From Excoecaria cochinchinensis (Eukaryota; Streptophyta; Magnoliopsida; Malpighiales; Euphorbiaceae): a stretch of 64,000 nt of DNA. The stretch spans positions 2,790,001-2,854,000 of the forward strand of contig CANTUQ010000003.1 of NCBI GenBank assembly GCA_947683425.1, read 5' to 3'. Positions 21,423 to 33,328 of the stretch are shown here, piece by piece. Numbering within the stretch: position 1 is the first letter of the stretch; each line of letters begins with the position of its first letter. The translations under genes and the position numbers were made by a program. The notes under the pieces are model-generated. The model worked only from the letters and a program-made list of their open reading frames with translations, was not told the origin of the DNA and ran no database searches.

Positions 21423-24170
21423 CAAGCTCATGTCTCTAATTACACAAAAAGTTTATCGATGATTCAAACCCCTTTCCAGAAGTGTAGCCCAAAAATTATC
21501 GATAATTAAAAATTTTTCTCAAGGGGTAAACCCATCCTTATCATGGTGATTATTGGTAGCTCAAAGAATTGTCAAAAATTGAGGCTCTTTTCCCCAAAGT
21601 GTAAATCCATTTTCATCGGGGTGACTTTTGGTGGTCCGAAAGAATATCATAACGTGCATCCATCCTTACTAGAGCAGTCATTCTTCTAAGGGGAAGCCAA
21701 AATCATTTTAGGCGAAGGGTAGTTTTAACGTGTATAACAATAAAATCAGTACGCATTTAGCATACCAAAATAAAGGCTCAACGGGCTAGCAAGCGATTTT
21801 GAAATGAGGGTAGGAAATGGTCATTTAGAGAGCTATACAAAGAAATGGTGCCTAAATCATTTTCTAGATTCAGCCTTATCCAGGAGTCGCTTTGACGGGT
21901 AATCGGAAAGGTTCTAGTGCTCTTAGCAAGTTTTCATCTAATCCCCTAATTGCAACTAGTTTTTCAGTTTTGTTTTCAAAAACAGGCTAAAAGTGCTCGA
22001 AATTTAGAAATCACATGGTATGGTCAAATATCTTCACGTGATCTAGCTCTTAAAGACCAAACATATATACCCTTTACTTAATTCAAAGTGGAATGAAACT
22101 AAGATTTCTAGAGTTAAGATCAAATCCATTCATAGTTGAGAACTAATTAGGCAGAGTCAAACCTTGAATCAAAGGTACCTCAATAAGGTGCCAACATGCC
22201 AGCGCTTTAGGGTATGGCTTAACACAAAAAATTTTGATTCTATCGAAATGTATATACACAAAAATCGTTTATGCAAATAGAAAATTTTTTTTGCCGTTTT
22301 TTCTTTTTTTTGTAAAAAAAAAATATGTGCAAACTATGCGTTAGAAATCATGTATATGGAATGGCATATGCAATAGTCTCGTGTATGCGTGTAAAGAATT
22401 AAATATGCGAAACATGTGTAAAAACATTTTGTATAAAAATGCGTACATGAAATATGTGCAAAGATGTGTGAGTGTAAAATATTAACGAAAAATTATAAGT
22501 GAGTGTGAATGTGTGAACAATGCATGACAAATGACGTGCATGCATAAATTTGCAATGTACATGTATACGATGAAAGCATGAGTGCAACCTATGGCACAGT
22601 ATGGGGATGAATGTTCATGATATATGGTACATGTGAACATGGCAGGATTTAGACAAGATACGAATACATGATGTAAGGTGAAGACGACCTAGCATGGTAA
22701 TGTGCACCAATGAGTCGCGAGAAATGTCAAAACTCACATACATAAAAGTGCAAAATATATACAAATAATGCACATGAGATGGGACAAAAGTGGTTGCAAG
22801 AAATGAATAGGTTTACAAAACATGTGTATTTACATGGTATGCATACAAAAACATGGTATGGTATACACAGTGACTAACATGCATGATGCAAGATTCATAT
22901 GTGCATGGCATAACGCATGCATGATAATGCACGTTCATAATATGGCACGCAATGTGAAAGATGCAAGATGTCTGTAGCGCATGATATGTATAATGACCGA
23001 CCTAATGATATATGCTAATATGTGTACTCTATGATATGCAGCGGTATGTGTGTGCCCTAGCACACAATGTTTATGCACATATACAATGTGAGTATGCTGA
23101 TATGTACATCCTATGATACATTATGAATGCATTATTTTGATTTGATTTTTTGATTTTTTTTTTATGCATGTCATGGTGGTAGTATGCCTGTGTGTGCTAT
23201 GATGCATGTCGATATGTACCTTCAGGGACGTATACCGTATGTATTGGCTATGGTGCATGATGGATGTTATGGATGTCATAATATTAGTGTGAGTCGTGAC
23301 AAGCACTGCTATGTATGTATATGCCAGACAAATACATGTTATGTTCATATTCACAAATTATGATACAAGCAATTTTTATATACAGAATGCACAGGTTCTA
23401 TTATTGTATGGAAAGAATTATACATGAAACAAAATGCATGTGTTTTATTTACATTGTTCATGAAAGAAATAATGCACGAGCGCGAATACACATACAAGAA
23501 GAGAATTCCTCCCAACCGTTTCTCTCTCACCTAGGAGGTCGTGCGGGCTCTTTCCCTAAGTAGGCTTGACCCATGGGCTAGCGGGGAACCCAATGAGCGC
23601 GCATAGCGTGCTGCGAAGCACGAACTCTCATTATTAAAAGTGAATGCAAATGAATTTTCGGCTATCGTGTATTTAAACAATTCCAATAAACCAAAACACG
23701 CCCCTCAGGGTATGAAAACCTTTAAGGAGCGAACATCTAAATTTATTTGGATTTATTCAATAAACAATAACCCACTACACAAGCAACGTATTATGGCGCA
23801 TGCACCCTAGTGGAAGTATCTATGTCCATTACATGAGCTTTGGTCCAAGGTGATGATATTTTAGGGCTACCCAAGCATGGTCCCTGCCAACAGGTCTAGC
23901 TCATCACAAGCGTAATGACCGATCGGGTCACCATTTGATATACCTTGATGGTACGAGACTTGGGCTAGTGATTATCCTTAACACTTCCCTACATTGAGTG
24001 AACGTAGGGTCATGCTTCGGGAACGCACCGGGACTGATAGGGGACCAAACTAGCATAAATCTAAGGCTCTAATACGATGCAATGCAGTTTTGAAAGAAGG
24101 TGAAATTTTTAAACTAAAACTTAATTATAAATTTTAATCAGCGTACTTTCGAATCGAAGTCTCGAGTATT

Positions 24171-24189
24171 GTCCCCAGTGGAGTCGCCA
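24171..24189 (-). other. Tat/Ogre-like primer binding site
   Basis: Minus-strand TGGCGACTCCACTGGGGAC lies one base inside the LTR. A near-identical sequence, TGGCGACTCCGCTGGGGAC, lies just inside the plus-strand LTR at 55423. This resembles the PBS reported for Tat/Ogre elements (tRNA-Arg type), which I recall rather than verify. Confidence 0.7.
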
Positions 24190-24190
24190 C

Positions 24191-25414
24191 TATGACGCGC
24201 GCCGGACCCTGCGGCCGCCCCTCTGACCGCCCGCTTGAGGGCGATCGGGCAATTGAGGATCCGTTGGCAACTTGTAAAGATATTTACAAGTGCGTCTATT
24301 TTGGGCAACTAGGAGGTTTCATGGAGTCGCCACCCAATAGAACATTGGGAAAGTTTCTCTCGCCTCGGAGAGCCTAAGACAACGCATTTATCCATTTTGG
24401 GCCAACCAAAAGGGGTCTTAGAGGGTGAACCTCTCTCCCTTGGAGCCTAGGATTGTAATTTGAGTCTTTTAGTGGGACACAAGAGGTGTCTTGGAGATCC
24501 CATCGAAATGGGTCTCTCGCCTCGTTCAGCCCAAAGACCAGAGATAGGTTCGGGGCTTCTCATTTATTCGTACTTTAATTAATTTTACAATTAGGTTTTG
24601 ACTTTATTATTTCACCCTCTTTCCACACGATGCAATTAATTAAAAGGCGCAATCATTCACGTAAGAGCATAAGATAAAATAGCATTAAAGCATAAAATAA
24701 AATCACAATATACTAAAGGCAGAATACAACCCTCATTGCAAAGAGTGCAATACATACATAAAACGAGTTATTCATTTAGATGGGAACATTGGTTCCAGAC
24801 TACTTATTATTATAAAAAGATATAAGATTACTGAATAAGTTTAAATCTTTGTTTGGGATGAAAACCAGGACATTGGTCCAGTTTTATTAACCAATATTTT
24901 ATTTGGTAGAAAACATTTGTGTGGTGGTTCTTTTTAAGCACGGTCAAAAATCTTTTATTATTACAAACCACAAACGAATAAAAAGAATAAAATAATAATT
25001 ACATATTCCAAATAATAAATAATAAATTCATCCTAATTTACCTGTTCCGACCATACTTCTCAGAAGAACCACATGCCTCTCGCATTACAGTTAAAATAGA
25101 AAAATGATATTGGTTAATCGTGAATAAGTAAACAATTGAATAAATAAACAAACAAATGAATGATTGAATAAAGTAAATTGGGAAAATGAATGATTGAATA
25201 AAGTAAATTGAGGAAAATGGATGAGATTGATAATGGATTAAATTAAATGATAAGTAAATAAATAAATAATTAAATAAATAATTGAATGAAATAAATTGAG
25301 AATTAATGGATATAAAAGCACAAATGACAATTAAAATGATTAATGCCAATAAAAATAATAATGCTAGTAATAATATCATAAAATAATAATGAATAATAAA
25401 TAAACATAAAATAA

Positions 25415-25450
<36 letters not shown>

Positions 25451-26853
25451 CAACAACAACAACAACAACAATAATCATAAATAATTAAGCAAATAATAAT
25501 AATAATAATACTAATAATAACAAAACACAATAATAAATAATAAATAATAATATTAATAATATCAATAAACATAAAATAAATATATAATAATAATAAAAAT
25601 ATTAATAATAAAAATAGAATAATACTAATAATAAATAAATAAAATAAATAATAATAATTAACATAATCACAAAAACAGAATAATAAATATTAAATAAAAT
25701 AATAAAAATAGAATTATAAATAAATATCAATAATAATAATAATAATAAATAAATAAATAAATAATAATAATAAATAAAGGAAAATGGCTTACCGTTCGCC
25801 GGAGGGGAGGTGGTCGACACCACCAACGCTGGAGGATAGATCGGAACGTCAGCAACCATCCGCCTGCGGTCACGCGCCGGGAAGAGTCACCAGTTGGCCG
25901 GAAATCGCGGTGAAGCATTTCGGGGGTCCCTCTCCGATCTCACGGCTGCCGGCGAGTGGCGATCCCCGATGACCACCGGCTGGTGCGTCCAGGTCCGACG
26001 GTTCTTCTGGCGGCGCGCGTGTGGCTGGCCGGTACTGCGGCTGGTCGGCGGAGGCTCCGCCTCCTCTTCTTCTTTTTCTCCTTCCTTTTTCCGGCGCCTG
26101 GTTTCCGTTCCCGTGATTTGCTGCCTTTGTTCCCTTATTTTCTTGCTTTTCTTGCTTTGTTTTGATTTTACTTTGCCTTTCTTGCTTTCTTTCCTTGATT
26201 TTATTTTTCTTCTTGGTCTTTGCTCAGCCAACTTGCTCTTGCTCTCTCTTCTTACTCTCTTTTTCTTTGCTTAGCCGACCTCCCTCTCTTCTTTCTCTTT
26301 TCTTTTTCTTGGTCTTTTTCCCTTGATCTGCCGAGAGAGCTCTCTCCTCCTCTCAGATTTCTTTTTTTTTTTTCTTTTAGTTTCCCTAGTTGCCGAAAGA
26401 GAGAGCCCCCTCATTTCTCTTTTCTTTTTCTTTTTATACCCTAAAATTAGGGTTGGTTTTTGGGTTATAATGGTAATTTCCTCCATTTTAATTTCTTAAT
26501 TAATTTAACTTAATTCAAATAACACACATTAATTAATTTAAACATTACATATTAATTACATTACATATTTTACATCTTAATATAATTAATCTATTTAATA
26601 TATCATTTATTTTATCTAATTAATTAAACACTTTACATATTAACTAATTAATCTTTAATCTTTCATGCATTTTAATTATCTAATTAAACTTACAATATTA
26701 ATAAATTGAATTAACCCAACATTAATAATTAATTTCTAATTTTACCTACCTAATCTATATTTTATATATATATATATATATTTTCGGAGGGAATTACTAA
26801 GGACCTAAAATCACTTTTTGACATTAAACCCGACTTGGGACCCGGTGTCTACT
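24191..26853 (-). repeat. Tat/Ogre-like LTR, intact (element-sense 5' LTR)
   Basis: 2663 bp; it aligns throughout with the interrupted copy. Plus-strand ends are TATGACGCGC and GGTGTCTACT; the other copy has TGTGGCGCAG and GGTGTTTACA. The expected TG...CA ends have therefore decayed here. Small ORFs on both strands at 25784-26486 come from the GC-rich and pyrimidine-rich blocks and are not genes. Confidence 0.85.
25342..25780. repeat. AAT/AAC microsatellite in Tat/Ogre-like LTR
   Basis: Counterpart of the tract at 16192-16605 in the other LTR. It includes about eight AAC units near 25447-25470 where the other copy has only two or three. Confidence 0.85.
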
Positions 26854-26858
26854 AGTGG

Positions 26859-28481
26859 TAAGGCCAATGGTAAATGCAAATCAATTTGCAATTAAGACAT
26901 CTCTTTTACAAATGATTCAAAATAGTATTCAATTCTATGGTTTGGCAAATGTGGATCCAAATGCTCATTTGGCAAATTTCTTAGAAATTTGTGATACCTT
27001 TAAAATAAATGGCGTTTTAGCGGATGCAATCAAGTTTAGGCTATTTCCTTTCACATTAAAGGACATGGCAAAAGCTTGGTTGAATTCACTTGCTAGAGGA
27101 TCCATAACAACTTGGGACTAATTGGCTCAAGCATTTTTATTTAAGTATTTTTCCCTAGATAAAACTGCCAAGATTATTAAAAATATCACTACCTTTGTGC
27201 AATATGACAATGAATCTTTGTATGAGGCTTAGGAAAGGTTTATGGAGTTGCAAAGGAGTTGTCCTCATCACAATCTTCCAAGGGAGTTGCTGATGCAGAC
27301 TTTCTATAATGGGGTAAACCCCACCACTAGAGGTACTATTGATGCTGCAGCCGGTGGTTCTCTTATGAGGAAAACAACAGAGGCTGCATTTGAATTGCTT
27401 GAGGAGATGTCCATAAACAATTGCATGTGGCCAATTGAAAGGGCTAAGGTATCAAATTCTTCCCCTATTAAAGGTTTACATTCAATTGACTCGATTGCTA
27501 CTTTGCAAGCACAAGTTGCAGCATTGACCCATAAGATAGAAAATGTGAACATGGGAGGAACTTCATCAAGTGCATGTACTATTTGTGGGCAACAAGGCCA
27601 TGCAAGTGAAGGTTGTAATTTTGGGATGGCAAGTACTGAAGAGCAAGTGAGTTTTATTCAAGGTCAAGGGCATGGGAATCGCTATTCTAACACTTATAAC
27701 CCTGGATGGAGGAACCATCCAAATTTTGCATGGAGTAACAATAATAATCAGAATAGAGGAGGTGTAGGATTTCAACCACCACAAGATAGATTTGGAGCTT
27801 TGGAAGTTAAAATGGATAGATTCTTGGAGGGAATAAATTTGAAGTTTAATTCACAAGAGGAGAATCAAAAAAGGCTGGAGTCAAATTTTGATCAAATAGC
27901 TAACAATCAAGCTTCATCCATTCATACCTTAGAAGTTCAATTGGGGCAAATTGCCAATGCATTACCTTCAAGGTTACAAGGATGCCTCCCAAGTAATACG
28001 AAAGATAACCCTAGGGAGCACTTGAAGGCAATCACATTAAGATTAGGTAAACCTTATGCCCATGATTTTGGTTCTACTAACTAGGGTGAAGTTTTGAAGG
28101 AAAAGGAGATAAAGAAGGAAAATGATCCTTGTGTTGCGAGTGCGACAGAGGGGGCAACCAAGGCTAACCTTCCAAAAGTTTCCCAATCAAATAGTTAACA
28201 ATTAAGCTTCATCCATTCATACCTTGGAAGTTCAATTGGGGTGAATTGCCAATGCATTACCTTCAAGGTTACAAGGATGCCTCCCAAGTAATACGAAAGA
28301 TAATCCTAGGGAGCACTTGAAGGCAATCACATTAAGATCAGGTAAAACTTGCACCCACGATTTTTGTTCTACTAACAAGGGTGAAGTTTTGAAGGAAAAG
28401 GAGATGAAGAAGGAAAATGATCCTTCTGTTGTGAGAGCGACAGAGGGGGCAACCAAGGCTAACCTTCCAAAAGTCTTCCAA
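26859..28481 (+). pseudogene. Athila gag, main part
   Basis: This continues the gag frame begun at 2683. The retrotransposon-gag capsid region (VDPNAHLANFLEICDTF, KAWLNSLARGSITTWD) is followed by ERFMELQRSCPHHNLP and a CCHC zinc knuckle (CTICGQQGHASEGC, about 27577-27618), then a coiled, Gln/Asn-rich tail. Stops: TAA at 27119-27121, TAG at 27230-27232 (in the EA-W-ER context, a Trp-to-stop change) and TAG at 28082-28084. A 295-bp tandem duplication at 27892-28481 shifts the frame into pol. Non-functional. Confidence 0.85.
27892..28481 (+). repeat. 295-bp tandem duplication in Athila gag tail
   Basis: Two adjacent, slightly diverged copies start at 27892 (TCAAATAGCTAACAATCAAG) and 28187 (TCAAATAGTTAACAATTAAG), an offset of 295 bases. 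Each includes the block CAAGGATGCCTCCCAAGTAA. As 295 is not a multiple of three, the duplication itself shifts the frame. The copies differ at several positions, so it is not recent. Confidence 0.85.
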
Positions 28482-30524
28482 TATAGTCCACCATTTTTGC
28501 AACGTCTCAAGCAGCAACACAATGATAAGAAATTTCAAACTTTCCTTGATAAATTGAAGCATTTACATATCAATTTAAATTTTATTGAAGTTATCACTCA
28601 AATTTCTTACTATGCTATGTTTCTAAAGGATTTAATCTCTAAGAAAAAGAGTTGGGAAGATTTGTTTACTATTAAGTTGACTGAAGCTTGTAGTTCAGTA
28701 ATCATTAACAATGTGCCTACTAAGCTTAAAGATAATAGGAGTTTTACTATTCCTTGTACTTTGGGGGATGTTGAATTTCCTAAGTGTTTATGTGATTTAG
28801 GGGCTAGTATTAACATTATGCCATTGTCTATCTTTAAGAAATTACGTTTAGACTATGTTAAACCTACTTCAATGGTCTTGCAATTGGCTGACCAATCAAT
28901 TAAAAAACCATATGGCATAGTGGAAGATGTGCTAGTTAAAGTGGATAAATTCATTTTGCCTGCTGATTTTGTGAATTTAGACATTGCTTATGATGTTAAA
29001 TGTCCATTGATATTAGGAAGACCTTTCATGAGAACTGGTAGGGCTTTAGTTGATGTCTATGAAGGAACTTTGGTTTTAAGAGTGGGGGAGGATAGTGTAG
29101 AGTATCACATGGATAAAGCACTCAAATACCCCATGGATGAAAATGTGTTCTTGAAAATTAATGTCATTGATGCTTGTATTTTGGAAGTATTAGATGATGC
29201 AAGTCAAGAGGAGGTCAATATTGAGGAAGAAGTTCATGAGGAAGAGGAGCAAGAGAGCTTAAGGCCAGAACTTTTTTATAGAAATGAGGCACCTTTGCCA
29301 GAATTAAAAGAACTACCAAGCCATTTGAGGTATGCATTTCTTGGTAATAATAGTACTTTACCTATCATTGTTTCTAATAAGCTCACAAGTAAGCAAGAAT
29401 CCTTATTGTTAGAGGTTGTTAGAAAGAGGATTAAGAGTATAGGTTGGCAAATTTCTGAGTTAAAGGGAATTAGTCCTAATGTAGTGATGCATAGGATTAA
29501 CATGGTAGATGATTGTCATCCTAAGGCTGATAGACAAAGAAGACTTAATCCCAATATGAAGGAGGTAGTTAAAAAAGAAGTCATTAAATTATTAGATGCT
29601 GGGATTATCTATCCGATTTTGGATAGTGCATGGGTGAGTCCTATATATTGTGTACCCAAGAAAGGGGGAATGATTGTGGTTAGAAATGAGAATGGGGATT
29701 TGATTCCTATTAGAACCACCACGAGCTGGAGGGTTTGTATTGATTTTAGGAAGCTAAATTTAGCTACTTGGAAAGATCACTTTCCTTTGCCATTCAGTGA
29801 TCAAATGCTAATGAGGATAGCTGGCCATTCTCATTATTGCTTTCTAGATGGATTTTCAGGGTACTTTCAAATATTCATATACCCTAGTGACCAAGAAAAG
29901 ACCACGTTTACTTGTCCCTATGGGACCATTGCTTATAGGAGAATGCCTTTTGGGCTATGTAATACACCAGCCACTTTTCAAAGGTGCATGACTTTAATTT
30001 TTTGGGACTTAATAGAAGAAATAATGGAAGTATTCATGGTTGATTTTTTAGTTTATGGTGACTCTTTTGAGTTATGCTTCAATAACTTAGATAGAGTCTT
30101 AGCTAGATGTGATGAAACTAATTTGGTACTTAATTGGGAAGAGTGCCACTTCATGGTAGAAGAAGGGATAGTTCTAGGTCATAAGATTGTAAGTAAAGTT
30201 ATAGAGGTTGATAGAGCAAAAATTGAATTGATAAAGAAGTTACCTCCACCTACTACACTTAAGGGTGTAAGATCCTTTTCAGGTCATGTAGGATTTTATA
30301 GAAGGTTTATAAAGGATTTTTCTTTAATTTCTAAGCTTTTAACTAACTTGTTGGTTAAGGATGCACCTTTTGACTTTTCTAATACGTGTATGAATGCTTT
30401 TGAGCAATTAAAGAAAGCTCTTATTAGTGAACCTATAATTACTTCAACTAATTGGACTTTACCTTTTGAGATCATGTGTGATTCAAGTGACCTTGCTGTA
30501 GGATGTGTGCTAGGTCAACATTAA
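28317..30524 (+). pseudogene. Athila pol: protease and reverse transcriptase
   Basis: One 735-codon frame. It carries an aspartic protease (CDLGASINIMPLSIF near 28790-28840, then CPLILGRPFMRTGRA) and, after an acidic linker, the RT (WVSPIYCVPKKGG, SWRVCIDFRKLN, MPFGLCNTPATFQRCM, LGHKI, then GVRSFSGHVGFYRRFIKDFS). The RT catalytic box normally reads FMDDF in this lineage; here it is FMVDF, with GTT at 30039-30041 in place of the first catalytic Asp. The frame ends at TAA 30522-30524 as RNase H starts (DSSDLAVGCVLGQH). The RT would be catalytically dead even without the stops. Confidence 0.9.
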
Positions 30525-31573
30525 GGTAAGCATTTGCATGTTATTTATTATGTTAGCCATACATTATCTGCACCTCAATTAAATGCACTATAACTGAAAA
30601 ATAAATGTTAACAGTTGTTTTTGCATGTGATAAGTTTAGATCTTACTTGTTAGGATCTAAAGTTATAATCTCAATGGACCATGCAGCCCTTAGGTACTTA
30701 TTTGCTAAGAAAGATGCTAAGCCTCGTCTCATACCTTGGATTCTTTTGTTACGAGAATTTGACATTGAGATTAGGGATAAAAAAAGGTTCTAAAAACTTA
30801 GTGGCTGATAACTTGTCAAGATTAGAAAATGATAAATGACCTTTAGGGGATAGCAATGAAATAAATGAATCTTTTCTGGATGAGTCTTTAATGTCCATTG
30901 AACAAGTGCATGTGCCATGGTATGCAGATTTTGCTAACTTTCTTGCTGCAGGAATTATACCTCATGGTTTGACATGGCAACAAAGGAAAAAGTTCTTTAG
31001 TGATATTAAGAACTATCTTTGGGAGGAACCCTATTCGTTTAAGATAGGTGGGGATGGTGTGATTCGTAAGTGTGTGAGTGAGGATGAATATTTGAACATC
31101 TGGCAACATTGCCATTCATCTTTGTATTCGGGTCATAATGGTAGTACAAAAACCGCATCTCGTGTGCTTGAGTGTGGTTTCTATTGGCCTACTTTGTTTC
31201 ATGATGCTAGGAATTTTGTAGCCCAATGTGATAGGTGTTAAAGGGTTGGCAATATTGGGAAGAGAGATGAGATGCCTTTGAATAGCATTTTAGAGGTAGA
31301 TATATTTGATGTGTGGGGAATAGACTTCATGGGTCCTTTTCCTACTTCTTTTGTGCAAACCTATATAATGGTTGGGGTGGATTATGTCTCAAAATGGGTT
31401 GAAGCTAAGGCAACACCAACCAATGATTCAAATGTGGTTGTGAAGTTCTTAAAGAAACTCTTTTTAAGATTTGGAGTGCCAAGAGACATAATAAGTGATG
31501 GAGGTACGGATTTCATTAATCGCTCTTTTGCTTCATTATTGCATAAATATGGTGTGCATCATAGGGTAGCTAC
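30525..31573 (+). pseudogene. Athila pol: RNase H and integrase, 5' part
   Basis: RNase H continues in broken frames: TAA near 30592, then FACDKFRSYLLGSKVIISMDHAA, with a frameshift at an A-run near 30780 before NLVADNLSRLEN. The integrase follows with an HHCC zinc finger (HCHSSLYSGHNGSTKT to CDRC), a stop at 31239-31241, then catalytic core Asp residues in WGIDFMGPF and IISDGGTDF. The frame is cut after HHRVAT at 31573 by the copia insertion (TSD gctac 31569-31573) and resumes at 50550. Confidence 0.85.
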
Positions 31574-33314
31574 TGTTAGTGTAAGCCCTAGCCCCAATAC
31601 ATTGTAATAAAACACTTTAGTTAATAAATGAGGCATTTGTTTTACCAATTGTATTCCTGTGCATATCAATTGATAGAATTGTCCAAGAATGTCGTTTCAG
31701 TTTAAGTTATCATGTGTGAGGCACATGGTTGTAAGACCTTGAAACAAATGAGACTTCATTCTAAATATCCCTAGTCAGTCATTGTTATGGGAATAACAAA
31801 TGAATTAAGACTAGTATGCTCTCTCTGATTAGTTGAGTTCTGTCTTACGGATCATAAGGACAAAAGTGTCAATCAGAGATCATAGATACATGTTTATAAC
31901 ATGGTATTTGGATACGATCCACACATGAGAACACTACATGGTACAAGTCATAAGTGTTTCTCATATGCAAGTTTTGTATCGGAGTTCTTAGACCTAAAAT
32001 CTCTATGAAACTCTTTATCAATTACTGTGTACTTTGACATACACCTAACGTGCTCGTAACTGAGTGACAAGTATGGGTATGCTTGGGTATGCATTGATTC
32101 ATGTTAGAGAGTATGAGAGAAGTGAAGGGATTACCCCTCTCTATAAGAGAGAAAAATATCATCGGCCACTTGATCAGTGAACTGAGAAGTGTATGGCCAT
32201 ACCGAGATGTAATAATGTGCAATCATTATTTATCTGAGAGTTCAGTGTCACTGGAATATCAAGAAAGGAATTAACTTACACATGAGGATGACTTGTTCCA
32301 TGCCTTATGTTAATTCTGATATTTATGGGTAAGGGACTATACAAAATTGCATTAGGTCACCAAATGCCATTTGCATTTTCATTTAATTTGGAATGCTATA
32401 AATATCTTGCTAGAGAATATATATAGCCTTTGAATTAATTCATTAATTCAATTGCCAATATTAAATGGACCTATAGGATCGCACACAAAGCATTGGGCTT
32501 AAAATATTTAAATAAGGCATTGAGCATTAATTTGGGCTTTTAATAAAAGTCAAGCTAATGTATGTAATGGGTATTAAATTGCTATTGGACCTTGGTCCAT
32601 GAGAGAGGAAGATTTCGGCCCACATGGTTTAATGTCAATTAATTTAATAATATTGATTAAGTTAATTGAGTATTAAATCCTAATTGAATTTTAAATTCAA
32701 AAGGGTTTAAATTAATGTTTGTTACTTATCTATAGGAAGTGTTTAAGGTTGAATAAACTACTTTTAGGTGGTAAAATTCGGAATAAACACTTGCCATAAG
32801 ATGAGGATAAAGATTAAAAAGAAAAACCCTAGTGCAAAATAAAAGTAGGCGTGAACTTCCCTCTCTCTCTCTCAAAAATCTTTTCTTGGCCGAAATACAC
32901 AAGGAGAAGAATTCTTTCTTGCTTTCTTGTGTGATTAGGCATTAATAGCACCAAAAGAAAGTGCAAGATCAAAAATCTTGTAGCTTTAACCCTTGCCATT
33001 ACACAATACTTATATTGAGAGCTAGCATTCTCGGTTTTAAGCCTTGCTCGAAAGTGTGTGTGTGAGCATAGAGAGGATTGGCGCAAAGGCTATTCCTTGG
33101 CATTGGTGGTGAAGATCAAAGGTGGACAATATCATCTTAGTTGCTGGTCATCATCAAATTCATTTCGGAATAGGCATCTAAAGTTGTAAGTTTTTAAAAA
33201 ACCCTAAAAGTGCATGTTTCGATTCTTGTCGTGGATTTGTTTGATGTGTATGATCGTTTTTCGATATTTTTCCGCTGCGTTATCTACATACACATACCAT
33301 GACATATTCCATCA
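31574..33314 (+). repeat. Angela-type 5' LTR
   Basis: 1741 bp, ends in TGTTAG...CCATCA. It contains TATA-like TATAAATATC near 32398 and TATATATAG near 32429. A CT repeat near 32860-32874 differs slightly from the other LTR. The 66- and 85-codon minus ORFs inside are shadows. Confidence 0.93.
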
Positions 33315-33315
33315 G

Positions 33316-33328
33316 TGGTATCAGAGCC
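33316..33328 (+). other. Angela-type primer binding site (initiator tRNA-Met)
   Basis: TGGTATCAGAGCC, one base after the LTR end; perfect complement expected for plant initiator tRNA-Met. Confidence 0.92.

Larger units (their letters stand above)
17699..24190 (-). other. Non-coding internal region of the Tat/Ogre-like element
   Basis: Nothing recognisable as gag, PR, RT, RH or IN in any frame. In plus-strand order it holds a mini-hairpin array (17880-19035), a 20-bp tandem repeat (19181-19328), a 26-bp tandem repeat (19640-19767), a long region dense in CATGCA/TGCATG words (about 19780-20600 and 22300-23300), a pyrimidine tract (21305-21422), and a leader next to the PBS (about 23500-24170). 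The leader is homologous to 55442-56390 of the other Tat/Ogre-like element. ORFs of 60-118 codons here look like chance frames in repeats. Confidence 0.7.
2867..26853 (-). mobile_element. Tat/Ogre-like non-coding LTR retrotransposon (minus strand)
   Basis: The flanking target duplication is agtgg (2862-2866 and 26854-26858), inside Athila gag. In its own sense (minus) the 5' LTR is 24191-26853, starting TGTAGACACCGGGTCCC-like and mutated at its first base. A PBS follows at 24171-24189, then a 6.5-kb internal region, a PPT at 17699-17714 and the 3' LTR. The 3' LTR is split by the element at 4033-16186; without that insertion it measures about 2673 bp against 2663 bp for the intact one. No gag or pol remains in the internal region, so this is a LARD-like derivative. 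Assignment to the Tat/Ogre lineage rests on the LTR ends and the PBS type and is inferred. Confidence 0.82.

Noticed and set aside
20849..21462. 64- and 100-codon plus ORFs in the Tat/Ogre-like interior
   Set aside because: No recognisable motif; the second runs into a polypyrimidine tract giving only Phe, Ser and Leu.
25038..25572. 146- and 89-codon minus ORFs rich in Ile, Tyr and Cys
   Set aside because: Translation of an AAT/AAC microsatellite in an LTR.
25784..26486. Overlapping ORFs of 62-126 codons on both strands
   Set aside because: GC-rich and pyrimidine-rich LTR blocks; the counterpart LTR (16615-17274) breaks the same frames differently.
33316..33328. tRNA gene fragment
   Set aside because: Only 13 bases, directly after an LTR end: a primer binding site, as at 11117, 37848 and 63234.
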